A DNA stretch of 64,000 bases from the NCBI GenBank assembly GCA_028279215.1, contig JANQOF010000072.1:1-64000 (forward strand), read 5' to 3'. Of this stretch, positions 50,245-59,331 are shown in pieces (positions within the stretch are counted from its first letter, which is position 1; the number at the start of each line of letters is the position of its first letter). A model generated the notes under the pieces. That model saw only the letters and a list, made by a program, of their open reading frames with translations. It ran no database searches and was not told where the DNA came from. The position numbers were made by a program, and so were the translations under genes. The DNA is from Pirellulales bacterium. GTDB taxonomy: Bacteria; Planctomycetota; Planctomycetia; Pirellulales; Lacipirellulaceae.

Positions 50245-53200
50245 TTGCCGCATCCACTGCAAACCCGCGTAGGCAACGTTCGTCGGTGGTGGAATCGCCG
50301 AACGACGCTAGAGTTTCTGGGGTGGTGCGCGGTTGCGTGCGTAATGTTGGTGATTGCCGCGGCGGCGCTCGACTATTCAGTTCGCACCACAGACCACGGG
50401 CTGCGGATCCTCCTATCGGCAACTCTTGCCACGTTGCTCCTTGCTGTTGTTTGGAGGTTCTTCGGCCGATGGCGGCGCGAGCGATGGAACGAGCCGGTTG
50501 CCGCGCAAGCTTTGCAACGCCGGTTTCCAACCCTTGGTGATAAGCTCGCCAGTGCGCTTGAGTTCTTACGCCAGGACGAACATGATCCAACAGCTGGCTC
50601 AGCGCCGCTGCGGCGAGCAGTGATTGCCGAAGCAAGCGCAGCGCTCGACGAGTTGCCGGCCGAACAAGTCGCCGAGCGACGAAGCATGCCTTGTGCTCTA
50701 TCGCTCGCGATGATGTCGCTGCTCGTCGTGTTCGCATTCTTGCTGCTTGCGCCCCAGTCGAGTCGGACGGCCCTGACTCGTTTGGTGGCACCTTGGGATA
50801 GCGTCGAATGGCCGCGCCGTAACAACCTCGAGTTTGTCGACCCGCCCAACCTGCTGGCTCGTGGCGAAACATTTGAGGCCTCGCTTACCGACTCCGGTGG
50901 CAATTTGCCAGACGAGGTGGAAATCGAATACAGGTACACCGTCGACGGTCGCAAACGCACCGACAAAACCTGGATGCAACGTGTTGGCGACACCATGGTG
51001 GCCCGGCGTGAGAACGTGAATCGCTCGTTCGACTATCGTGCAACCGGTGGCGATCACCAATCCATGCCCTGGCGATCGGTTGAGGTCGTCGATCCGCCAA
51101 CAGCTACCGATGTAGTGTTCCACATCCATCCGCCCGCCTACACCGGCTTAGAGATTGTTTCAGTTTCCGGTAAGGTTCGCGCGGTGAGTGGATCGAAGAT
51201 TGGCCTGATTTCCAAAGCTAGCCAGCCACTAAAGAGCGCGGCGCTGGTTGGTGGTTCGCCCGATCCAATCGCAGCGGAGATTCGCGATGAGGAAATCTCG
51301 TTGCCCTCGCAACCGTGGTCACTATCCGCGGGCGAGCAGAACGAATCTTTACGGCCCACGTTGGAGTTGGTGGCGAAGAATGGACTTCAGGCGAACGTCG
51401 CACTGCCCTTGGTTGAGTTGGTTGTCGACCAGCCGCCCCAGGTGAGCTGGCTACAGCCGACCGATGATCAATTTGCGGTTTCGGGCGCGGCGCTTCCAAT
51501 CGAGGTGTCGGCGCGCGACGAATTGGCGCTGAAGAACGTGAGGTTAACCATCTCACCCTCCTCCGATGGCAAGGAGCTGCCGGCGCCCGCGCCGGTCTAT
51601 CTCTACACGGGATCGAATTCGCCACCCAAGCACGCCAAGTTGCCTCGTGGCGGCGAACGCCTCGACACGCAGTCGCTCAGCTACCAACTTGACTTAGCAC
51701 CGCTTGAACTGCCCGCAGGCACGGTGATCGAACTTGGGGCAACCGCCGACGATTACAAGCCTCAAACGGGTACGGTCGACAGGCCGCGGCGGATTACAAT
51801 TGTCACCGCAGCCGAAGTCGATTCGCAACTGGCCGAGAGCCAGGCGGACCTCTTGAGACTCTTGGAACAGGCGCTTGCCGATCAGCGGGCGGCCCGTGAA
51901 CAGTCCAAACGAGCGGGCCAACGGGCAACTCAGTCGACACCGGTCGATCGCGATGACCTCGATAATCTGCTGTCGGCGCGGCTCGCCCAGCAAGCAGTAC
52001 GGCGGACGCTCAGCGGTGCCGATCGCGGCGTGATCAACGTCGCGGACGCGCTGCTCGGACGACTTCGAATCAATCGATTGCAGCGCCCTGAACTAGTAGC
52101 GCACTTGGAACAGATCCGCGATGCGGTCCGCCAGTTGGCAGACGATCCATTGCCAACCGCGGAACAGATTCTCACCGATTTGCGCAAGGTTTACGATTCA
52201 AAACTTGGCACCCCAGCTGCCGCCAGCGAGACGACCAAGTTCGCGGCGCTCGATGGCGAGCAACAACGTGTCATCGACGTCCTTGAGAAGCTGATCACAG
52301 GGGCCAACGAATGGTCGGACTCCGATCGCTTTGTCCGAGAACTGGCCAGATTGGAATCCGACCAACGCAGATTGCGCGAGCAATCGCTCGATGCTGCGCG
52401 GCGCAATTTGCTCGCCCAGTCTGATCGGAAGGTACAGCCGGTCGAGCCGGCCGATCAGCAGCGGCTCGCCGCGGAGCAAGCCGACATTGCTCGTCGCTTC
52501 GATCGACTTGCTCAGTCGATGCGCAAGATGGCTCAGTCCGATGCAATCGCCAGCGACCTCGCGGCGCGCCTTCAAGATGCGCTGTCGGAGGCCGAGTCGA
52601 ATCAGCTCTCCGCGCAACTGGCGGGTATCGGCGGCGAGATTGCCGACGGCAAACTGGGTCGTGCCGCCGAAACCCAGCAGGCCGCTGCCGATGCGCTCCG
52701 CGAACTGATCGATCGTTTACGCGATCGGTCACCGAACGATCCCGGTGAACTTGCCGCCAAACTACGTTCGATGCAACGTGAACTCGAGCAGCTTAAGCAG
52801 CAGGCGCAAGACGCCCAGCGGCAAGGCGATCCACAACAGCAAGCGGCCGAGCGCCGGGACCTCGAGCAAAAGCTCGCTCGCGCGGCGCGTGAACTGGCCC
52901 GACTAACTGCTCAGGCGGCGAGCCAAAGCACCGCCCGGGCGAGCAACAGTGCTGCTCCACAACAAGGCGAGTCGAAACAACAAGCGCAAGAGAAACTGGA
53001 GCAAGCCAAACGCGATATCGATCAAGCGCAACGTGAGCTGGCAAAGCGTATCGCGGCTCTGGAAGGCGAGCGACAACAACGATTGTTGGATCGCTTGGCT
53101 GAAGTGCTCGCCGACTTGATTCCACGTCACCAAGAAGCGCTGGAGCGCACACTTCAACTCGAGCTGGTTCGCGAAACGACGGGCGGACTCGGCGACGCCC

Positions 53201-53736
53201 AGCGTAGACAGGCATCCAACTTGTCGACTACTGAGAATCATTTAGCCGACAAGCTTGGGGAAGCAATTGCGGATGTGGAGAAGCGAGCCGTATTTCAACT
53301 GGCGCTTGGCGGCGCCGCGGCCGACATGCGGCAGGCGGCCCAAGGGTTAGAACAACTTAACACGGGGCGCCTTACACAGAGCTTGCAACTGAGCGCGCTA
53401 TCGCGAATGCGGCACGTATTGGACGTACTTCGCGACCAACCACCTCCACCGCCTGAAGGGGAACAATCGTCCGGTGGAGGAAGCGGGGGCGGAAATCAGC
53501 CCCAACAGCCGCCGTTAATCGAGCTTGCCGAAGTTAAAATGCTACGCTGGTTGCAGGTGGAGTTGAACAATCGCACCCGGCTGTTTGAGGCAGATTTGGC
53601 CGATAACGCTACACTAGCGAACCAAGAACGGGAAGTGGCCGAGCGTCTGGCTGCCGAACAGCACCAGCTCGAGGAGCTGGTCCGCGAGATGATGCGACGC
53701 AATAATAAGAGCGTCCAGCGCCCCGTAGAACTTTGA
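50245..53736 (+). CDS. Giant membrane/coiled-coil protein, DUF4175-like
   Basis: About 1163 residues. Two N-terminal membrane helices (~25-45, 52-70), a third near residue 155-170, then beta domains to about 540. The last 600 residues are an almost continuous Gln/Glu/Arg/Ala-rich helical coiled coil (for example QQAQEKLEQAKRDIDQAQRE) with a short PPPPPEGE/Gly-rich hinge near residue 1070. The layout fits the DUF4175 proteins that accompany DUF58/BatA genes in planctomycetes and proteobacteria. The start TTG 50245 is uncertain. It probably spans the periplasm as a scaffold. Confidence 0.8.
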   Translation: MPHPLQTRVGNVRRWWNRRTTLEFLGWCAVACVMLVIAAAALDYSVRTTDHGLRILLSATLATLLLAVVWRFFGRWRRERWNEPVAAQALQRRFPTLGDKLASALEFLRQDEHDPTAGSAPLRRAVIAEASAALDELPAEQVAERRSMPCALSLAMMSLLVVFAFLLLAPQSSRTALTRLVAPWDSVEWPRRNNLEFVDPPNLLARGETFEASLTDSGGNLPDEVEIEYRYTVDGRKRTDKTWMQRVGDTMVARRENVNRSFDYRATGGDHQSMPWRSVEVVDPPTATDVVFHIHPPAYTGLEIVSVSGKVRAVSGSKIGLISKASQPLKSAALVGGSPDPIAAEIRDEEISLPSQPWSLSAGEQNESLRPTLELVAKNGLQANVALPLVELVVDQPPQVSWLQPTDDQFAVSGAALPIEVSARDELALKNVRLTISPSSDGKELPAPAPVYLYTGSNSPPKHAKLPRGGERLDTQSLSYQLDLAPLELPAGTVIELGATADDYKPQTGTVDRPRRITIVTAAEVDSQLAESQADLLRLLEQALADQRAAREQSKRAGQRATQSTPVDRDDLDNLLSARLAQQAVRRTLSGADRGVINVADALLGRLRINRLQRPELVAHLEQIRDAVRQLADDPLPTAEQILTDLRKVYDSKLGTPAAASETTKFAALDGEQQRVIDVLEKLITGANEWSDSDRFVRELARLESDQRRLREQSLDAARRNLLAQSDRKVQPVEPADQQRLAAEQADIARRFDRLAQSMRKMAQSDAIASDLAARLQDALSEAESNQLSAQLAGIGGEIADGKLGRAAETQQAAADALRELIDRLRDRSPNDPGELAAKLRSMQRELEQLKQQAQDAQRQGDPQQQAAERRDLEQKLARAARELARLTAQAASQSTARASNSAAPQQGESKQQAQEKLEQAKRDIDQAQRELAKRIAALEGERQQRLLDRLAEVLADLIPRHQEALERTLQLELVRETTGGLGDAQRRQASNLSTTENHLADKLGEAIADVEKRAVFQLALGGAAADMRQAAQGLEQLNTGRLTQSLQLSALSRMRHVLDVLRDQPPPPPEGEQSSGGGSGGGNQPQQPPLIELAEVKMLRWLQVELNNRTRLFEADLADNATLANQEREVAERLAAEQHQLEELVREMMRRNNKSVQRPVEL

Positions 53737-53786
53737 CCATAGTGACGCTGGGTAGTCACCCCACTATCAGAACGACAGGAATCGAA

Positions 53787-54557
53787 ATGGATCGCATTTC
53801 AAAGCGAGTCGCTGCGACACTGGCAGCCGTGGCCACTCTGTCTTCGATTGGGGTGCGAGACCTGCGGTCGGCACCGACGCGTACCGACGCGCCGAAGTTG
53901 GAAGACCTTGGCGATGGCTTGTTGGACGATGCGGTGCTCGAAGGTTTGATGAAGCAGGCAGGGAAGGCTCAACCAGCCGGCGAAGCCCAACCACCGCTGC
54001 TGCCCGATGTCGATAAACTTCGGCGTATGCTCGACCCGCAGCAGCCATCTCCCGGCGAAGACGTTGGCCAGGCGGGTGAATCTCCGCTGTCAAGAATCTC
54101 GACCCAGATGGCACAAGCTCGCTCTTTAATTGCCGAAAAAGACATCACTGGCGAAACACGTGAAGTTCAGGAAGAAATCGTCTCGCAGCTCGACGAGCTG
54201 ATCGATAAGCTCAACAAGCAGTGCCAAAACTGTAGCGGCGGCCAATGCAACAAGCCTAGCAGCCAGCAGACACAGAAGTCCACACCCAAGCTAGGTGGCA
54301 AACCCTCTGCAAGCGCCGGATCGCAAGCGTCACCTCAGCAATCGCAAGTCTCGTCGGGCGGTGGCGGCGAAGCTCAGCCCGGCGAAGTGACCGATCGCGA
54401 TGTCGTTAAGAAGCTCTGGGGACAATTGCCCGAACGACTGCGGCAGCAACTTCTGCAGTCAACCGCCGATGAGTTCTTGCCTAAGTATCGCGAAGAGCTT
54501 GAGTTGTATTTTCGACGGTTGGCCGAGGAGCAATCCAACCGCGACACAACTCCGTAG
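53787..54557 (+). CDS. Exported hypothetical protein of the vWA operon
   Basis: A 256-residue protein with a short signal-like N-terminus (AATLAAVATLSSIGV). The middle contains a helix pair (ITGETREVQEEIVSQLDELIDKLNKQCQNCSGGQC) with a CxxC, a Ser/Gln-rich linker and a conserved-looking C-terminal helical part (LWGQLPERLRQQLLQSTADEFLPKYREELELYFRRLAEE). That ending is commonly seen in the gene after the DUF4175-like protein. Function unknown. ATG 53787 follows a GACAGGA. Confidence 0.7.
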   Translation: MDRISKRVAATLAAVATLSSIGVRDLRSAPTRTDAPKLEDLGDGLLDDAVLEGLMKQAGKAQPAGEAQPPLLPDVDKLRRMLDPQQPSPGEDVGQAGESPLSRISTQMAQARSLIAEKDITGETREVQEEIVSQLDELIDKLNKQCQNCSGGQCNKPSSQQTQKSTPKLGGKPSASAGSQASPQQSQVSSGGGGEAQPGEVTDRDVVKKLWGQLPERLRQQLLQSTADEFLPKYREELELYFRRLAEEQSNRDTTP

Positions 54558-54585
54558 CGTGTCTCCAGTTTCAACAGGATGGGTC

Positions 54586-55614
54586 ATGAACCGTTGGGTG
54601 GCTGCTTGGTGCTTCCTGGCCCTGTGCGACGCCGTTGCAGCCGTTGCTGAAGAATCACCAGATGCAGAACAATCTGCTGGCGTGTTGATTGAACCAGCGG
54701 TCGGCGCCATCGACCGAGGACTGGCGTACCTGGCGGCGCAGCAAAACGAAGATGGATCGTTTCGCTCAAATAGCATGGGGCGAAATCCGGCCGTCGTCGG
54801 ACTTGGAGGAATCGCGTTCTTGTCGGCTGGGAGCAGTCCCGACCGCGGACCGTACGGAGGCGAAGTCAGCCGCGCTGTCGAATACTTGATTGCAAACACT
54901 CGCCCCGATGGATTCATTTGCCCGCCCGATGCTCGTAGTCACGGTCCGATGTACGGTCACGGATTCGCTACGCTTTTTTTGGCCGAAGCGTATGGAATGA
55001 CACCGCGCGACGACTTGCGCGACAGTCTTTCGCGGTCGGTTGAGTTGATTGTCCGTACCCAAAATAGCGAGGGCGGTTGGCGGTACAATCCCGAGCCTCG
55101 CGACGCCGACTTGTCGGTGACCATCTGTCAGATCATGGCGCTACGTGCAGCGCGAAATGCAGGGCTGCACGTTCCAAAACAAACCATCGACAATTGCGAA
55201 GAGTATGTGAAACTGTGCCAAGAATCAGATGGTGGCTTCAGTTACATGCTCAACAACCGTGGAAGCATGTTTCCGCGCTCGGCCGCAGGTGTGGTGGCGC
55301 TCTATAGCGCAGGGATTTACGAAGGGCCGGAAATTGACAAGGGCCTTACGTACCTCGACCGCTTCGTTCCACGGCGTAACCAGCCGGGCCGCGAATCGCA
55401 TTACTTTTATGGTCACTACTACGCTGTGCAAGCGATGTGGCACGCCGGTGGCCCCCGTTGGCAACGCTGGTACCCGGCGATTCGCGACACACTGATTCGC
55501 GCTCAACGCGGCGACGGGGCATGGCAGGATTCGGTGGGGCCGGAGTACGCGACGGCCATGGCGTGTATCATTTTGCAAGTTCCCAACAATACGCTGCCCA
55601 TTTTTCAAAGATGA
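54586..55614 (+). CDS. Exported terpenoid-cyclase/prenyltransferase-fold protein
   Basis: A 342-residue protein with a signal peptide (about 1-20). The mature part repeats the alpha/alpha-barrel motif of the squalene-cyclase/prenyltransferase superfamily: QQNEDGSF, RTQNSEGGWRYNP, CQESDGGFSY and AQRGDGAWQDS. The DxDD-type catalytic motif of true cyclases is not seen, so it is more likely a binding or structural protein of this fold, as in other planctomycete vWA operons. Its stop overlaps the ATG of the next gene (ATGA). Confidence 0.82.
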   Translation: MNRWVAAWCFLALCDAVAAVAEESPDAEQSAGVLIEPAVGAIDRGLAYLAAQQNEDGSFRSNSMGRNPAVVGLGGIAFLSAGSSPDRGPYGGEVSRAVEYLIANTRPDGFICPPDARSHGPMYGHGFATLFLAEAYGMTPRDDLRDSLSRSVELIVRTQNSEGGWRYNPEPRDADLSVTICQIMALRAARNAGLHVPKQTIDNCEEYVKLCQESDGGFSYMLNNRGSMFPRSAAGVVALYSAGIYEGPEIDKGLTYLDRFVPRRNQPGRESHYFYGHYYAVQAMWHAGGPRWQRWYPAIRDTLIRAQRGDGAWQDSVGPEYATAMACIILQVPNNTLPIFQR

Positions 55615-56819
55615 TTCGGTTCGTAGTCGTCACATTTGTCGCCCTCACGCTCACCACCGTGGCGAATGCAAACGCGCCGGAGATTGTCTTGCAAAACGGC
55701 GAGCGTCACATCGCCCGGTTACTCGGCATCGCAGACGGGAAGCTGACGATAAACTCCGACGAGTCTAGCGAGCAAACACTTGCTCCAGAGCAGTGGATGC
55801 GGTGGAATCACCCAGCCGACCCGGCGCTGCGGCCAACTGTGCATTTCGGCGGTTCATCCCAATTACTCGCCAAGCAGGACTGGACGGGCAAAGTCCCGAT
55901 CGAGATTTCCAGCGACGAGGTGATTATCAATCATCACGCGCTCGGAAAGGTATCACTCAACAGACGAGATGTCCGTTGCGTGCTGGTCGCTACGGCCAGA
56001 GAACCGGACACGGCCCAACGATTGCTCGCCGAAGCAGATCGACTGGCGGACGGTGATCGCGTGTGGCTGACCAATGGCGACCTACTGCAAGGGCGTATCG
56101 TGAGTTTCGATGGCACTAGGCTTGATCTTGAGCTCGCAGGCGAACTAACACCTATTCTGGCCAAACGTATCGCGGGCATAGCATTCGTCGACCGTACCGA
56201 CTCGACACAAACCAAGGACACCCGGTTTCTGGCGGGCTTCGACGACGGTTCGATTGTGGAAGTGGCAAACGTCCGGCTTGAGGATGGCCAGCTCACATTG
56301 ACCCGTGACGACACCACGCAGTGGACGACGTTCGACGATAGCCAATTCGTGTTCCTACAGTCGCTAGCGCCATCGATTGTGTATCTCTCCGACATGGAAC
56401 CGGTGAACTTCAAACACACGCCATATTTCAGCGGCGCCTGGCCGCTGGCGCAAGATCGCGGTCTCGATGGGAACGCGCTCTCGACTGGTGGTTGCCGCTA
56501 TGCGAAGGGAATTGCGATGCACTCCGCGTCGCGCGTCGTGTACCAGGTGCCTGATGGGGCAACAAAGTTCTTGGCAACGATTGGGCTCGACGATAGCGCC
56601 GGCGATCAAGGTAGCGTGGTGTTCCGTCTGTATCGACTAACCGCCTCGGGGCTCGAGCCGGCTTACGAAAGCCCCGTTGTTCGCGGTGGCACCCCGCCGC
56701 AGCCCGTGAGCGTCGACCTCGCCGGGGCGACTGCCGTTGTGCTGGTGGTCGACTACGCCGACCGAGGTGACGAACTCGACCGAGCCAACTGGCTCGACGC
56801 TCGATTTGTGCGAGAGTGA
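55611..56819 (+). CDS. Exported protein with C-terminal NPCBM-like domain
   Basis: A 402-residue protein, signal peptide to about residue 22. Residues 25-255 hold Sm-like beta strands of the kind 'VWLTNGDLLQGRIVSFDG'. The last ~135 residues match the NPCBM/NEW2 pattern (YLSDMEPVNF..., KGIAMHSASRVVY, LDDSAGDQGSVVFRLYR), a carbohydrate-binding beta-sandwich. Translationally coupled to the upstream gene. Role in the vWA operon unknown; surface or peptidoglycan-like glycan binding is inference. Confidence 0.82.
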   Translation: MIRFVVVTFVALTLTTVANANAPEIVLQNGERHIARLLGIADGKLTINSDESSEQTLAPEQWMRWNHPADPALRPTVHFGGSSQLLAKQDWTGKVPIEISSDEVIINHHALGKVSLNRRDVRCVLVATAREPDTAQRLLAEADRLADGDRVWLTNGDLLQGRIVSFDGTRLDLELAGELTPILAKRIAGIAFVDRTDSTQTKDTRFLAGFDDGSIVEVANVRLEDGQLTLTRDDTTQWTTFDDSQFVFLQSLAPSIVYLSDMEPVNFKHTPYFSGAWPLAQDRGLDGNALSTGGCRYAKGIAMHSASRVVYQVPDGATKFLATIGLDDSAGDQGSVVFRLYRLTASGLEPAYESPVVRGGTPPQPVSVDLAGATAVVLVVDYADRGDELDRANWLDARFVRE

Positions 56820-56926
56820 ATAGTCGGCAACCTTCGGCAAGAATACCCGGAAGCAGACGAATCACGCATGCGGTCGTCCAAATTCGCTAAGATGATAGTG
56901 GTTTGTTCTCCATCGCACGGTACGCT

Positions 56927-57844
56927 ATGCCTCGCTACGTTTCCAACCTGGTCGTCTGGATCGCGGTGCTCTCGGTTTGCTTTGCCAAGTTACCAGCCAA
57001 CGAACCCGACGACCGAACGACGGATCCGGCACCCCTTAAGTGGCGGAACCTGGAGAATGTGTATCGACTCTCGCCACGCATCACCAGCGGGAGCGCTCCT
57101 ATGGACGACGTGGCCTTCGCCACGCTGGCCGACGAGGGCGTGACGACAGTGGTAAGCGTCGACGGAGCTCGCCCTCGGGTGGAACTTGCCCGCAAGCATC
57201 GGCTGCGCTACGTGCATGTCCCGATTGGTTACGATGGCCTATCACGCGACGCTGAATTGGCGTTGGTCCGCGTGATGCAGAAAACCACGGGCTCGGTGTA
57301 CATCCATTGCCACCACGGCAAGCATCGCGGTCCGGCAGCCGCGGCCGTCGCCTGCTTGGCCGAAGGATCGGTCGATCGGGCGGGAGCGGTGCACATCCTG
57401 GAGGTTGCCGGAACCGCGGAGTCTTACCGCGGTCTGTGGCATGACGTACAGGCGTTTGAGTTGCCGAGTGCCGAAGAACAATTGCCCGACTTGGTCGAGA
57501 TAGCCGAGGTGGACGGTATGGTCGAGGCGATGGCGAACATTGCCATCGCAACGGAACACTTACACGACTTGGCGGGAAATGACTGGGTACCGCTGGCAGA
57601 TCGTCCGGACGTCGAAGCCCAGCAGGCAGCCTTGCTTTTGTGGGAGGGCTTTCGCGAGGCGAAACGTTTCTCAGAGAAGGAAGATGAACCCAAAATCCAA
57701 GCTGCTCTGGCGGCAGCTGAGCAACAAGCCAGTCGACTGCGCAAGATCATTGAATCCGGCGAAACAGCATCCGCCGCGCGGGCACTGGCAGCCTTAGAGG
57801 CAAGCTGCAAAACATGCCACGCCCGGCACCGCGATAATCGCTAA
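56927..57844 (+). CDS. Exported phosphatase-cytochrome c' fusion
   Basis: A 305-residue protein with a signal peptide (VSNLVVWIAVLSVCFA). Residues ~40-170 form a dual-specificity/tyrosine phosphatase-like domain with the P-loop HCHHGKHRG (Cys128, Arg134). The C-terminal ~110 residues are a four-helix bundle type sequence ending with a c-type haem motif CKTCH at 294-298, the position seen in cytochrome c'. Both parts are in one frame with no internal break. The combination suggests a periplasmic enzyme whose activity could be redox- or NO-linked; that is inference. It begins about 110 bases after the NPCBM gene. Confidence 0.82.
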   Translation: MPRYVSNLVVWIAVLSVCFAKLPANEPDDRTTDPAPLKWRNLENVYRLSPRITSGSAPMDDVAFATLADEGVTTVVSVDGARPRVELARKHRLRYVHVPIGYDGLSRDAELALVRVMQKTTGSVYIHCHHGKHRGPAAAAVACLAEGSVDRAGAVHILEVAGTAESYRGLWHDVQAFELPSAEEQLPDLVEIAEVDGMVEAMANIAIATEHLHDLAGNDWVPLADRPDVEAQQAALLLWEGFREAKRFSEKEDEPKIQAALAAAEQQASRLRKIIESGETASAARALAALEASCKTCHARHRDNR

Positions 57845-57850
57845 GGCGTG

Positions 57851-57993
57851 CTTCGGATATCTGTAGCGTTGTTGGCGCCAACGAGTCGAGTCTGGCAAGG
57901 CGGCCGAAGCAGGCGAATCTGCATGATTCGTCGATGCATGCCAACGTTGCCAGGCGCAGACGTAGTCAGCCAGCACCCTACAGATATCCGAAG
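57851..57993. repeat. Structured inverted repeat between convergent genes
   Basis: Perfect 16-bp arms (CTTCGGATATCTGTAG at 57851-57866 and its complement at 57978-57993). The 111-nt interior has further paired segments: the palindrome GTTGGCGCCAAC, CTGGCAA with TTGCCAG, and TGCAT with ATGCA. It begins 7 bases past one stop and ends 7 bases before the convergent stop at 58000. Confidence 0.7.
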
Positions 57994-57999
57994 GGCGAT

Positions 58000-59205
58000 C
58001 TAAGCACCAAACTTGTTCATGCGCCCGGCGTTGGCCAGCGCCAGAGACATCAGGTACTTGGCCTCGAACTGGCCAAGTCCCCCGCGCAAGCATTCGGCTT
58101 CGCCAAACACCTCACACGGATCCGTACGGCAGTTCTTCGCCCACAGCAACGTGGGCACGGGATGCCAACTGTGGCTGGCAAGCATTGCCGGAGTTGAGTG
58201 ATCGCCGGTGCAAATGAAAACATCTGGCCCCAATTCCATGATCCTCGGCACGCAGGCGTCTAGCTCTTCGGTGCGCTTGGTTTTCGCCTCGAAATCGCCA
58301 TCCTCGCCGGTCGAGTCGGTATACTTGAAGTGGATGAAGAAGAAGTCGTACTTCTGCCAGTTCTCCCTGAGCACGTCCATCTGATCGTCTAGCGTCTGGG
58401 CTTCTCCCACCACGTCCATCCCAACCAATCGTGCCAGCCCCTTGTACATGGGATACACTGCGATCGCAGCGGCCTTCAGTCCGTACACTTCCTCGTAAGA
58501 GGGCAACGAAGGCTTCGCTGCGATACCTCGCAATGTACAGAAGTTGGCCTTCGGTTGATCTTTGAGCAGTTCGCCTGCCTGCTTCAAGAAGTCGCGGCAG
58601 GCTTGAGCTGTTTTTTCGCTGCCTGAGTCGTTCCCGGCTGGCGTAAGAGGTGGTACACCCGTCGCTTGCGGATCAGTATCGTCAACATCGTCTTCCAAAC
58701 CTTCGCCACGAAGCACGATGACAAACCGGTGCTCTTTCACCGGCTCGACAAACACCTCGATTCCAGGAATGGAAATCTCTCGCAACTTGATGGCTAGTGG
58801 AGCGCTCTCCTCCGTGGGAATACGACCTGCGCGGCGATCGCTGATACTGCCTTGTGCATCAAGCGTGCAAAAGTTCGCCCGAATCGCTACGTCGCCCTCT
58901 TTGAGCTCGAAGCCTATTCCGGTTGCCTCGAGAGCGCCGCGACCAATCAAATACTTCACTGGGTCGTACCCAAACAGCCCCAGGTGTCCAGGGCCGCTAC
59001 CGGGACTGATGCCCGGAAACACGGGAATGCTGCTACCTAGTACCCCCTGTAAGGTCAGCCGATCAAGGTTGGGTGTCGCCGCGGTTTCCAGCTCGGTTCG
59101 GCCGCCCGGTTGTTGAGGCAAACCACCAAGGCCGTCGCCGACCAGCAAGACAATTTTTGAGTCGTTCTTCGTGTGGAGTTCGCGAGTGAGTGTATGAATA
59201 TCCAT
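58000..59205 (-). CDS. apgM: 2,3-bisphosphoglycerate-independent phosphoglycerate mutase, archaeal type
   Basis: A 401-residue glycolytic/gluconeogenic enzyme interconverting 3- and 2-phosphoglycerate. The alkaline-phosphatase-superfamily metal sites are visible in VLLVGDGLGG (near residue 20), PGSGPGHLGLFGYDP (nucleophile region), HFKYTDSTGEDGD and CTGDHSTPA. The archaeal ApgM arrangement IRANFCTLD and RAGRIPTEES is clear. ATG 59205 gives the standard start; the open frame upstream is not family-like. Confidence 0.92.
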   Translation of the reverse strand: MDIHTLTRELHTKNDSKIVLLVGDGLGGLPQQPGGRTELETAATPNLDRLTLQGVLGSSIPVFPGISPGSGPGHLGLFGYDPVKYLIGRGALEATGIGFELKEGDVAIRANFCTLDAQGSISDRRAGRIPTEESAPLAIKLREISIPGIEVFVEPVKEHRFVIVLRGEGLEDDVDDTDPQATGVPPLTPAGNDSGSEKTAQACRDFLKQAGELLKDQPKANFCTLRGIAAKPSLPSYEEVYGLKAAAIAVYPMYKGLARLVGMDVVGEAQTLDDQMDVLRENWQKYDFFFIHFKYTDSTGEDGDFEAKTKRTEELDACVPRIMELGPDVFICTGDHSTPAMLASHSWHPVPTLLWAKNCRTDPCEVFGEAECLRGGLGQFEAKYLMSLALANAGRMNKFGA

Positions 59206-59331
59206 ATGGCGCAGTAGAAATCCGGAGGCTGGTAGGCGTGGGCGACACAACTCAATCCTACCGATCTTACCGCCATACGCCGCGCCGCGGCAGGGCCTGC
59301 GCACAAGTCGATGAACGCTGGGAGACTCGGG

